DNA from: Oenanthe sinensis
Lineage: Eukaryota; Streptophyta; Magnoliopsida; Apiales; Apiaceae
Length of the DNA stretch: 64,000 bases
Assembly: GCA_028671895.1 (NCBI GenBank)
Contig: CM053810.1
Location: forward strand, 65,473,501-65,537,500
Reading direction: 5' to 3'
The translations under genes and the position numbers were made by a program. The notes beneath the pieces were generated by a model. That model had not been told where the DNA came from. It searched no databases and was given only the letters and a program-made list of their open reading frames with translations. Position 1 is the first letter of the stretch. Each line of letters starts with the position of its first letter. This document shows positions 1 through 10,981 of the stretch, one piece after another.

Positions 1-72
1 GATTCGATACTCGGACAAATCGCAAGCATCTCTGTAAGTTCTAGGGCGGATTTGAAATTACTTAAGAGCTAA
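1..72 (+). CDS. Possible 3' end of a gene cut by the window edge
   Basis: Frame 1 is open from the first base for 23 codons and ends with TAA, giving a tail that ends in LKLLKS. I see no splice acceptor and no recognisable motif, so this may be chance. It is listed only because the window edge would hide the rest of any such gene. The bases from 73 to 275 show nothing coding. Confidence 0.18.
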   Translation, partial: DSILGQIASISVSSRADLKLLKS

Positions 73-284
73 AAGGCTAATAATAATCTCATATTTACCA
101 TAAATGATGGATGGATCTGCCAGTTTCAGAACAGGCAGGGATGTTCAAGCATCCTAATATGCAAGATTTAGTATTCCAACTTGCCGGGCTAGAAATAATT
201 TCAGACCCACCACAACGCATTTCAGGAAACTAATCAACTGACATATATTTTGGCCTGTCTAAAATAAAACAATGTTTTATTTTA

Positions 285-2777
285 GGCTTTATTATACATT
301 AACCATTGAAGTTTATTCGTTTATACATAACCATAAATGTTTAAAAATATCCGGTTCAGCCACTGCATTTTTATACAGTTTAAATATTTTCAGTCCGAAC
401 CGATTTGTTTATACAACACGCTCAGGCAGTGAGAGTGAGGAAGCACAGGTCATTACATTTTCATTTATTATTTTCATTTTCCTTTCAAACAAACCCTTTA
501 CCCATATCACTAATCCCCCAAAGTAAACAACAAGTCACTAATTTATTATCATCTTTGTAATGGATTAGCTATTTCCGATGCATTTTTTCCTAACCATAGA
601 AGCAAACCTATATGCCTATATCAAAATTACCATCCAAGTTTAGTTGCCATCAAATTTGTAATTCGAGTCATTTTAGTTTTCTACTACTAATATTATACAG
701 TAATACATTAAGAGGGGGACCCGGGCAATTTTTTTTGGAGGCTAAAAAATTGTAAGCTTATAAAAATTATTTTACTGTGCACAGTAGTAGATGGTAAATC
801 ACCCCGCTCATCTTCTTCGCTTCTTCTTCCTTCCCCAAATGGAAGAAGGAGAGGAATCAAACTTCATTCCTCACTTGCCTATGGTACATGGTACCTGTTC
901 ACGTACCTTTATTAGATCCTTTACAGTTGCCCAGTTACCCTTTCGATGCTTTTCAGAGAAGAGATGGTCCCTATCTTTTCACAATTCTCCGAGACTGTTG
1001 TAATAATAGTCTATCTCGTGATTATCCAATAAAGCCATAGACTTTACAAAATACACCATGTTCACCCTTAAAAGTCATTTTCATGCTAGTCTAGATGGGG
1101 TGGGATGAAGCCCATGTTTATGTTTCATCATTGGAGCAGCCATCCGGAAAAAGGACTAGAGATTTAGCACAAAAAACAATTCATCCTAATGTAGAGCACT
1201 CGAGGTGGGTTCAGTCGGGGCTATTTAAAATAATCAACACGATTGAGGGTGATTTAATGGGTACCAAAAGATGTTATACATTGGTTGAGGGAATGCTAAA
1301 CCACAGGAAAGAAAAGACGGGATATAAGATCGAAGTGTATGAGTTGACACCTTTGGAATATACACAACATCAGTCCTTTGAAGATAAGGTTCGTAAAAAT
1401 AATTAAATGTTTAATGTGAGAAAATGTCTTTATTATCATAAATCTGTATCCTAACTGCTCTAATTACCATATAGGGCCATATAGGGTTAGGTTGAGCCTA
1501 ATTATCACATTATACTCGCATATGTAGTATGCCACACTTACCCTTTTATTGACCCAATTCAAATTATTGTCTCATTTTTATCCATGTTTATTAACATTTG
1601 AGTTCATCCATACATAATCTACATAATACAGAGTAGAGTAAAGAGGGCAATATCATCACTTAGAAACACGCCCAAATCGACAAATTTGAATCAATATATA
1701 AATATGTTGTATGTATATATTATATACATATTTATATATATATACATACAACATATTTTTATATTGATTCAAATTTATCGATTTGGGCGTGTTTCCAAGC
1801 GCTGATATTGCCGCTCTTTACTTTCTATTATGTAGATTATGTATGGATGAACTCAAATGTTAATCAACATGGATAAACGGGCGACACTAGTTTGAAACCT
1901 AGCGTTATATATAGTAATTAGGGCAGCTATGATACTATGATAATAAAGGCATTTTCTCACATTAAACATGCTAAATATTTAAACATTTAACTATTTTTAC
2001 GAATCTTATGTTCAAAGAACTGATATTGTGTATATTCCAAAGGTGTCAAGGCATACCCTTCGATCTTATATCACGTCTTTCCTTCCTTGTGTTTAGCATT
2101 CCCTCAACCAATGTATAACATCTTTTGGTACCCATTAAATCACCCTCAATCGTGTGAGAAGATAGGGACCATCTCTCCTATGAAAAGCATCGAAAAGAAG
2201 ATGATGAAAGAAGATTAGTTGCTGAGATGGGGGTGATTTACCGTCTACTACTGTGCATAGTAAAATAACTTTTATAAGTTTACAATTTTTGACAATTTTT
2301 TAGCCTCCAAAAAAATTTTCCCGGGTCCCACTCTTATTGTACTACTGTATAATATTAGTAGTAGAAAACTAAAATGACTCGAATTACAAATTTGATGGTA
2401 ACTAAACTTTGATGGTAATTTTGATATAGGCATATAGGTTTGCTTCGGTGGTAGGAAAAAATGCATCGGAAATAACTAACCCATTACAAAGATGATAATA
2501 AATTAGTGACTTGTTGTTGTTTACTTTGGAGGGATTAGTTATATGGGGGATTACTTTGAAAGGAAAATGTAAATAATAATTGAAAATCTAATGACATGTG
2601 CTTCCTCACTCTCTCTCTCTCTCTGCCTGAGCATGTTGAATAAACAAATCCGTTCGGGCTAAAAATATTTAAACTGTATAAAAATGTGTATTTGAGTGGC
2701 TGAACCGGATATTTTTAAACATTTATGGTTAGTATGTATAAACGAATAAACTTCAATGGTTAATATACAATAAAGCC
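285..2777. mobile_element. Long foldback (Mutator-type) element with 9-bp target duplication
   Basis: The outer sequence GGCTTTATTATACATTAACC at 285 returns inverted at the right end (…AAAGCC at 2777). Both sides are flanked by the same 9 bases, TTTATTTTA (276-284 and 2778-2786). The two arms meet at an AT-rich centre near 1735, so nearly the whole 2.5 kb is one imperfect palindrome. The left arm is longer: about 250 bases present at 984-1237 are missing from the right arm, where the join lies near 2150 at a short CAC repeat. A 9-bp duplication is the Mutator hallmark, and foldback MULEs with very long inverted ends are known in plants. I see no transposase, so it looks non-autonomous. It lies about 230 bases past the ALG6 stop codon. 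Confidence 0.85.
1095..1406 (+). CDS. Unrecognised 103-codon ORF inside the foldback element
   Basis: An ATG-initiated frame of 103 codons runs through the left arm (starts MGWDEAHVYV, ends FEDKVRKNN). I recognise no domain. Part of it (about 1237-1406) is mirrored in the right arm at about 1990-2155, but the copy there has indels that break the frame. It may be a relic of element or captured host coding sequence, or a chance frame. Confidence 0.25.
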   Translation: MGWDEAHVYVSSLEQPSGKRTRDLAQKTIHPNVEHSRWVQSGLFKIINTIEGDLMGTKRCYTLVEGMLNHRKEKTGYKIEVYELTPLEYTQHQSFEDKVRKNN

Positions 2778-3008
2778 TTTATTTTACTAGCAAACTATAA
2801 TGTATAATGTTCCTAGAAGACAGGACACAGGACTGTAGACCGCACAAGTCGATTAACACCATAATTAAAAGCAGCCTTGGTAAATTAGATACAACTCTGG
2901 TTGGGTTGATGAGAAACATCATATGCCGTGTATTAGAAGGTAGAGATTTGATCCAGCAATTCAAGACCTTAAACTCATCGAACTGTGGTTAATATAGACA
3001 AATAAAAA

Positions 3009-6000
3009 TCAGAGGTGCTTTTCTTTGGCCGTCGGGGTAAAGTGCTGTTTTGATAACATCCACTGTTTTTTGTTTGTGTAAACAAAAACTGCTATGAACT
3101 GGGAGAAGCATAGGAGCATAATGATGGCTTCAAAGAGAAATGGATACTTCTTGGGTGGACTAATGGTAAGGTAGATAACATGAAGAAGAAAAGAAATCGT
3201 AGCAAGAACGGCAACTAGAATTGACTTCACAGTTGAGGAAGAAATCCTTTCCCTTGTATCTTGTCTCCAACCAGGCACATTGTAAAGAAGGACAAAAATA
3301 CCATACAGGGCAATGTATGGCATGACCAATTTGTCACGACAAAGAAGGGGAAACATAGAGAACAATGCGAACTATATTAGCCACTGGAAAATAGATGGTT
3401 CTTCCAAAGCCAACAAACTTGCTGGCAAGAGAGGCAGTAGAATAGACTTTTCATGCACTGCACCATTGCAACATAATTTTTTTACAGTTACTCTAATGTA
3501 ATATAACATTCAAAAAGGTGTAAAACTAAAATTAAAGAAAGGAAAATTCTTAAATACCTTGGAAAGAGAAGAAGTAGAAGGAGAATGCAGTATTTAGCAG
3601 CGAATACAAAAAACCATGCATGCTAGCATATCGTATTTGTTGAACCATTGAAGGCAGACACATAAAAAGGGTTGCAGCAAGACTAAGAAGCTTTAGTGAT
3701 TGAGTAGTGAACAATCTCTTCCACTTTATCATAACTGAAGTGGTGCACCAAAAACTAGCCACATAATCTTCATAAATCCCCCTCTCAAATGGAGCTAGAC
3801 GAGAAAGCACCTGCAGCAAGTATCATTGAAAACGAAAAACATTAGAATCCTCAATATATTAATAACATTGCACTTACCATAAAAATATTGATTCTAGAAG
3901 CACTTATAACCTTGTCACTAGATCCTTCTTTCAAAAAGATATAATGGAACTTTAAACTACAATATATAATTTTGTGTTGGCTATCTTCTGACAAAGATGT
4001 ATGAAAATACTTTTCATTCTCAATGAATTGACATACAAACAAGCTCCTGTATTTATAGGTACAACAGAGTTGATTAGAGCTACAAATCAGTTAGCATATC
4101 CCATCATATCTGCCTGGAAATCAGCCTACAGTATCCCCTAATATCAGCCTATCATATCACATAATATCAGCCTAAATTAAGCCTAATACAACTGGTACAA
4201 ATCACAGATTTATAGCTAGTAAATAACATCTATAATACACAGTAATGATAATTATATTGACATCTTCATCTAGTTTAGAAGACCAGGTGAACCTGTTCTA
4301 TTCAGATCAATCTATATAAAAAGGAGTTAAAATAGCACTAGTCCGCTAGTATAACTATGTTTGTTATAAGAAGGGGGTGGTACACTCTAGGATGGAAAAT
4401 GTGTATTGCGCAACAGCACTAACCGAAGATAATGTCTGCCTTTCTGTTAGCTGAGAAATTAATATTTGACCAACAACCCCCGGTTGGATCCTTAAAACAA
4501 TTAGTAAAGCCAATACAATGCTGTTTGTTGCATTTGTTATAACACAATATCAGAGAAGAAATGCAAGAATGAACAACTTATACTGCACTGATGCTTAGTG
4601 AGAGCTGTGTGTGTAATAAGTTATAGTTTTTACCTCTAAAAAGGAATCCAGTGAATGAAGATATGGCCACCAAACCACAACAAATGTTCCTATGACTACC
4701 AACCCCAACTTAAGTACCTCGAAATATGGTTTTCGGCGTCTTAGGCATTTGCCAAAGAGATGGCCAAAAAATGCCGGTGCAAAATAGGCACTCATCTGCA
4801 CAAACATGAAATAAAACCTCCAATTAAAAGACAATTATGTATATACAGATTATTCTGTTGTTCAGAGTTCAGACTTAACTCATTACATATGCTCATCAAT
4901 TCACTAAAGCTTCAGCACAAGTCACACCACAGGTCTCTCTTAAATTTGAGATCTAATGATGAATTTCGCTGAATTAATTTTCAGTTTCGGAAGTATCGAT
5001 CATCACAATTAGGGGTGAGTATCGGCCGGTTTTGGGTGAGTAGAGGCTATACCATAAGCCGGAGATACATTTAATCCTTGAAAATATTAACTTTGCTGAA
5101 ATGTAGTAGTGATATTGAGATATACCAAGTTTTCACTGTTCAGTCTAGAACTGCAAATATAAATTGTGTAGTTTACCTTATAGGAACACCTTATGCTATA
5201 TGATCACCTGCCCAATAAATACTTTGGCAAAGTCCTCGGCTACTAGCAATTGATAATTTTGGTCATTTGAATAATAAGCATAGTACTCCTTTTATTTTGC
5301 TTTTTCTTTTCAAACAACTAAAATAAAATGTTAAAACAGTCTGTCCCACAATAGACAAAGACCACAAAGTAAACACCTACCAGACTTAACATACGTCTTA
5401 CAAATGTAAACTACAGTTCTATTTGCTCAAGATTCATAAGTTTGAGATAGAAATGTATTCAAACGAAATGTGGAACCTGTTTGTGGTTAAGAGCAAGACA
5501 GAACAGAGAAGAGCCGACAAGCTCTCTTCCAGATATAATGGTGGCAATAGCTCCCACAGTAAGGCCCAAGCTAATACAATTATACTGACAATTAAAGAAA
5601 AAATTGGATGAGAACCTTTAGAATAATCACACAAGACAAAAATTATAATTTCAGCAGTTACTTTGTTACTTTTATGAACAACAACTTCCAAATATCGATT
5701 AATAAATATACCTGGAAGTGACCATGATCAATTAGGATGAGGCATGGACTAAGCAGAATGATTGTGGTATGCCATGCTACATTAATTTTACGGGTACTCA
5801 TTAGTCCAGAGTTATATGCAAGGACAAAGCAAATAACTGCAGGAAAGAATATCAAGGCATCAGACAATAAAACTGTCCATCTCATGAGTAGTTTTCTGCA
5901 GGGAAGACAAAAAGGGAGGTTTACAAATCTATGGACAATGGTTTCGGTTACTAATATAATAAATAAATGGCATAGCAGTAAATATATGCATGCTGATGAT

Positions 6001-6422
6001 TTAGGATAAAGATACAGAATACAAATGACTTCCATAGGAAATTCTTCCGAGATTTAGAATACACACCCGAGATAGGATTCATGGTCACGTGAAGTATAAA
6101 GTGAAACAGAGTCAGGGTGGAAGTATCTAAGGAGAAGAATGTGTACATAGCTTTGATAAGCAGTAAGGGGAGGATAATCAAGTCCCCAGTAGCTGAGATT
6201 ATTGATGGTGCTGTTGCGATACCACTCCTTAAGGGGAAGGCCAAGTGTAATCTCCATCCAGTGTCTTTGTGCTTCGAAATCCCCATACTTCGGAGGATTT
6301 CCAGCACCGGAGTAAGGATGTAGTGGTACAGCAACTCGAACCAAAAGTGCAAACACGCTAATGCAAAGAAACTGAACAACACTATTTTTGTAATCCTCCT
6401 TCTCTATTGTATTCTTTTCCAT
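3009..6422 (-). CDS. ALG6: ALG6-type dolichyl-P-Glc:Man9GlcNAc2-PP-dolichol alpha-1,3-glucosyltransferase, with an in-frame stop
   Basis: This ER enzyme adds the first glucose to the lipid-linked N-glycan precursor. Exons on minus: 6422-6067, 5895-5712, 5584-5477, 4795-4634, 3810-3558, 3457-3009; all junctions are GT-AG, phases match, and the total is 504 codons. The family signatures are visible: the first-loop acidic motif GDFEAQRHWME (Asp48, the proposed catalytic base in this family), WGLDYPPLTAY, ILIDHGHFQYN, LALNHKQMSAY, and SRLAPFERGIYEDYVASFW. Many hydrophobic segments fit a multi-spanning GT-C enzyme. Oddity: in the last exon codon 383 is TAG (3374-3372), between QWLI and FALFSMFPLL. 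The following 120 codons continue in the family frame with no further lesion. As written the product is 382 aa and loses its C-terminal membrane region. The stop is in the last coding exon, so the transcript may escape nonsense-mediated decay. A base-calling error cannot be excluded. Confidence 0.93.
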
Positions 6423-7640
6423 CTCTCTTATCTTCTAAAAATGCATTAGGAGTAGAATCTAACAATGCACGTGGATTCGACTCGAAAATCTGCCAAATGA
6501 CAAAAATGCAGCACAAAATTGAAGCAAAAGAATATGTACACCGATGAACCCAGAAACAACCTTGAACTAATTCAGTCAACATCATCAGATGTTAAGCATA
6601 ATGCGATAATTATAACAGATTCTACCAAAATGTAATCTAAAGCAAATTTTACATTCCTAATTATAGATTTAAAAATGAAATCTAGTATCACTTTAATTAC
6701 AACAAACAATTACAAGGAAGATAGCACACTCTTTAAAATGTAAATATAACATACTCTTTAACAAATGAATATACCACCAACATTTCTCATTACCTATTGA
6801 AAATGAAGTTGCTTCTTCATTTTTTGTAGTTTTGATACTCTTTTACACGAATCTATGAATCGAATCTCACTGTCAATCTCAGTAAGTGGTTGATTGTGTG
6901 TGTGTGGCCCGGGATATAGTATAATATATAGCCTGTGTTTACAAGCAAGAATGATTGATGATCAACCCCCCCCCCCCCCTTACGAGAATTCTATTTTAGC
7001 ATAAGGTGAAATTAGGTGTTAGTTTGGAGTCGCTTTTTCTGTTCCAAAAGTACTCATAAAATTAAAGAAATATCATATAATTTTTTAAAAAAAATATTTG
7101 GATCACTTTATTTGATGATAAACAAATCTCAATTTCAATAACTGAATGTTCAAGAACATCGAGAAAGTGCTTAAAAAGGAAACACACGTTAATGCAAATT
7201 ACAAGCTTTATAATTTATATGCACCTTTGAATCAATCCCCTTAGGCCAGCTGTACATAACCTTGCACAATGAAATATCATTGCGGCATAAAATCAAACAT
7301 GTAGTGAGCAACACACAGTATGCTTATATAGAACACAAGCAAATCCTCAAAATCCAAATAATAAGTTCTCAAAAATCAAAATCTCATTTGATTCAGTTTT
7401 CAACAATCAAAATCAATCCGAAATTCAACAAAAATAGTATCTAAATTAAATTTCAACAGCTGAATTTAAACCTACCTTAATTTTGATTTGCTCGATCAAA
7501 GAAGAAATTTTGATGATTTGATTGAAAAGAAACACTAGCAGCTAATCAAAATTTTGGCGGGAATTGAAGAGAAAGAACTAGCGGGAGTTGGAAATGGAGG
7601 GAGTCTAGCATTTGGAGAATATGATTTATAGCACAAATAT
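6423..7640 (-). promoter_or_regulatory. ALG6 5' leader, leader intron and promoter
   Basis: A good donor (AAG|GTAGGT, intron start 7475 on minus) and an acceptor 12 bases upstream of the ATG (TTTTTAG|AAG, exon start 6434) suggest a leader intron of about 1.04 kb. The leader exon would then run from 7476 to roughly 7600. A perfect E2F-like site TTTGGCGGGAA lies at 7553-7563 near the likely start. A run of 14 C at about 6966-6979 sits in the intron. Splice calls are by eye and no transcript was available. Confidence 0.5.
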
Positions 7641-8659
7641 GTAAAGAGTAAAGATATGACTAAGGGGGTCGTACGGTTGGAGATCAACAGGGGCCAAGTG
7701 GCCAATGGTCAGTGCTTTTTTGAAAACAAAAATTAATTTTATTTATTTATTTGTTGTAAAAATATGTTTTTTTAGCTTTATTCTTTATAAAAATATGTTT
7801 TTTTTAAATATAAAAATATAATTTTTAAAGCAATATATCATTTTCAACTTTATTTTTAAGAATAATCGTCGCTAATTTTTATAAATCATGAATTTTATTT
7901 CACATGCATAATTTAGTAAGCTATTAACAACCATCATATTATGTTAATATTAAATATAGTAAATATTATTCAAATAATATATATGAACTTTTATTGATAA
8001 ATATGATGTGCAATTATTATTAATTTTTTGAATATATATTGATAAATTAAATTTACAATGTTTCTAATCACTATAATAAAATTTTAACTTGTTTATTCAA
8101 TAAGATTGTATATTATAGGGATACAAAGTGGACTTGGTAAAATAGGTTTCCGATTCGATTTTATGTAACAGAATCAGAAACAATCCAATATAAATCAAAT
8201 ATCAAATTAATATAATTAAATTTGAAAATGATCCGAAAATTAATTAGATCCGGTCTAAAAATGTAACAAAACCAAAAAATTAACCAAAAATAATCTGATA
8301 ATAACCCAAAACCCATCAAATTTAAATAAAATTTTGAATAAATAATCTTATAATTCGTTATACTCACGAATACATTATACACTTTATTTATACATAACCG
8401 CACGTATAAAAATAATACATGTATTTAAAAAAAAATTAAAAATTAAAAATAATATATATTTTAAATTTGCTAGAAAGTAAAAAAAGTAATATAAATTCAT
8501 ATTTTCTAAAAAAAGGTAAATATTATATATTATATATGTATATATAAATTTTACATTATTTTTTCATTTGGCCCGCAAGATTTTTTATAAAATTAGTATA
8601 CTGTATATTTAGCGAAAATATATTTTATCACACTAGCCCAAGGGAGGATCAGGAAAATA
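7641..8659. other. AT-rich intergenic DNA
   Basis: About 1 kb of A/T-rich sequence between ALG6 and the first Helitron. No open frame resembles a known protein and no inverted ends could be paired. Probably decayed transposon sequence. Confidence 0.6.
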
Positions 8660-9173
8660 TCTATACTATATTATTAAAGACGAAAGATTAAAAGTTTTGG
8701 TCGTCGGTTGGTTTGGTACCGGGTGAACCATAGAAAAAATCTTGACCGTCCAATTTTAAGTGAACCATAGAAATAATCTTAACCGTTAAATTTTAATAAA
8801 ATATAATTTTAAAAGAATATAATCATACATACAATTCTAACACAAGTAATCCTCTTTTTATGCAAACAACTCATAAACATTATAATTCTAAAGAATATAA
8901 ACATTACTACTAAAATACAATCTCATATTAATCTTCTAACTAAAATATCTCACATTAATCTCCTAAGTAAAATACATCTCTATACAAAATAAACAAAAAT
9001 TATCCTATTAAAATATAAATGTAAATAAATTATATAAAAACATATACATATAATATTAAATAAAATTTAAATTATAATTATACAAATACAAATAAATTCA
9101 AATCATTAAAAAATATTAAAAAATTAAAAAAATTAAAAAAAATCATCCCTGCATCGCACGGGATATAAGCTAG
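8660..9173 (+). mobile_element. Non-autonomous Helitron, copy 1
   Basis: The 514-bp element starts TCTATACTATATTATTAAAG just after an A and ends GGGATATAAGCTAG just before a T, which is the Helitron rule (A/TC…CTAG/T, no target duplication). A near-identical copy lies at 56529-57040. The GC-rich patch before the 3' CTAG is the remnant of the terminal hairpin (here CATCGCAC; intact in copy 2). No Rep/helicase sequence is present. Confidence 0.88.
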
Positions 9174-9815
9174 TATTATTTAATTGAATTTATTGCTTTG
9201 TTAGTTTGTTGAGTATCATTTTATTGACTTTTAACTCTAATTTGACGAACTGGCTTAAGGACCTTTATTTCAATTCGTGGATAGTTCAAATGAATTCAAT
9301 ATTAATTCGAACAAAAAATTTAAAATTTAACAAAATTCAATTATTTGAAAATATCCGAACCAGATTTAATCCTATTTTTTATCTGAAATTTATCCGATTT
9401 TAATCTGAATTTGACCCAAAACAATGTTGCCCTGATTCAAACCAAAATTAATTCAAATTATGCACAACTGGATCAAATCGAATCTGATCGATCTAATCCA
9501 AACCGAACCGTATATAAATATAACATAACCAAAAATTCATCAGATCCGAAACTGCATCTTAAACTCAAATTGTGAGATTTATATTCGAGCCAGGGATTTT
9601 TCATAATGAAAAAATCTATTCAGTAATTGTATATTTGACATTTTTTTTGATTTGATTCATGTTATTACGTTTTTGTTAATTATTAATTATATTTATAAAT
9701 ATCGCATGACTTTTAATTGATATTATAATTAAAAAAATCATATACAATATATATAATTTAAAACTTTAAAAAACAATTAATTAATAATGTTTATATTTAT
9801 ATCAACTTCTTTATA
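9174..9815. other. AT-rich intergenic DNA
   Basis: Sequence between Helitron copy 1 and a Stowaway-type MITE. A 65-codon frame at 9206-9403 has biased, low-complexity composition and no recognisable motif. I see no gene here. Confidence 0.5.
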
Positions 9816-10063
9816 CTCCATCCGTCCCTTTTAGTTGTCCACTTTGTTTTTAGTGCAGTTAAACTTACTCATTTTTTACTACAATTTAAATATAACATAT
9901 AGTTGGGAAAAATTATAATTTTATATTGTTATAAAGTATATATAATCTAGTTTAAAATGCATTTTTTTAAAATTATAAAAAAATAATTTTTAATTGTTAG
10001 TAAAAAATGAGTCAATTTGACCAGAAAAAGTCAAAATGGACATTTATTTAGGAACGGAGGGAG
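9816..10063. mobile_element. Stowaway-type MITE
   Basis: The 248-bp element has terminal inverted repeats CTCCATCCGTCCC at the left and GGAACGGAGGGAG at the right, flanked by TA on both sides. This is the Tc1/mariner-derived Stowaway pattern. The inner sequence also pairs (GTCCACTTTG… with …AAAATGGAC). Confidence 0.85.
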
Positions 10064-10068
10064 TAGAC

Positions 10069-10613
10069 CTGACAATCGTGTCGTTTCATATACTCGTAGC
10101 TAAAACCAAAAGCAACCCGAAACCATTTCGTGTACCACTAGCTAAAACCAAAGCCAACCCGAAACCATTTCGTGTACTTTCTGTTTACCTGAAATAACAC
10201 GAAACGATTGTACCTAAATACACGAAATATACATAAAATATATATGAATACATAAAATGAATGAATTAAACAAGTTCAAAAATAAAACTTCAAAATAAAA
10301 GGAGGTCAAAACTCCTAAATTTTAACAATTAAATAGTTATAATATATATTTCAAGCTCTTAACCAGATTACGTGACTTTAAAATTGTAATAATATATATT
10401 TTAAAATATATATATTATGTATATAATATATATTATGATATAAAAATAAAAATTATATATAAAATATTTCATATATTTTCGTGTACTTAAAATGAAAACT
10501 CACATACGATACTAAATTCATCATATAATTTCATATTTCATTTGTCAAAAATCAAAATTCATATCTAATTTTTTCGTGTCGTGTGTCGTGTTCGCGTGTC
10601 ACGATCCAGGAGG
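10069..10613. mobile_element. Probable small DNA transposon with an internal tandem repeat
   Basis: The left end CCTGACAATCGTGTCGTTTC roughly matches the inverted right end (CCTGGATCGTGACACGCG). Inside, a unit of about 40 bases beginning TAGCTAAAACCAAAAGCAAC occurs twice (about 10098-10138 and 10139-10179). GTGTCGTGTTCG-type ends are common in plant repeats. Superfamily not determined; no clear target duplication. Confidence 0.5.
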
Positions 10614-10981
10614 AGTAGTAAATTTTAGTAATTTTTTGCTCAAAATACGAGACTTGTCCTCGAAAATGCAAGAGTTGTAAACGACGTCGTGTGATCAAAG
10701 AGCAAAGGAACGTCCAGAAACCCTAAACCCGCACTTTAGTTGGAGTTAACAATCCCCAACCCCTCTCTCTCCTCCCCTTGGAACGCATCTACTAATCTCT
10801 CTTCAAATCGCCGATCTACTCCGCTGTTACAACTCGAAGGTAACCTATATACATATATACGTGCACTTTACCATTCCTATAGATACATACGTACGTACGT
10901 GGTTCGCTACTATCTTCTTTTTTAGTGTAATCTGTTTAAAATGTGAAATCTGATAAATTTAAACATTCACAGTATCGAAAA
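10614..10981 (+). promoter_or_regulatory. CCT6 promoter, leader and leader intron
   Basis: A telo-box AAACCCTAAACCC lies at 10718-10730, typical of plant housekeeping and translation-related genes. A perfect palindrome ACGACGTCGT with an ACGT core lies at 10681-10690. A leader exon ends at 10839 (CGAAG|GTAACC) and resumes at 10973 (CACAG|TATCG), so a 133-base leader intron precedes the ATG. Confidence 0.6.

Noticed and set aside
2807..2992. 61-codon plus frame with a protein-like look next to the foldback element
   Set aside because: Lies in the likely ALG6 3' UTR, overlaps a minus frame of the same length, no domain recognised.
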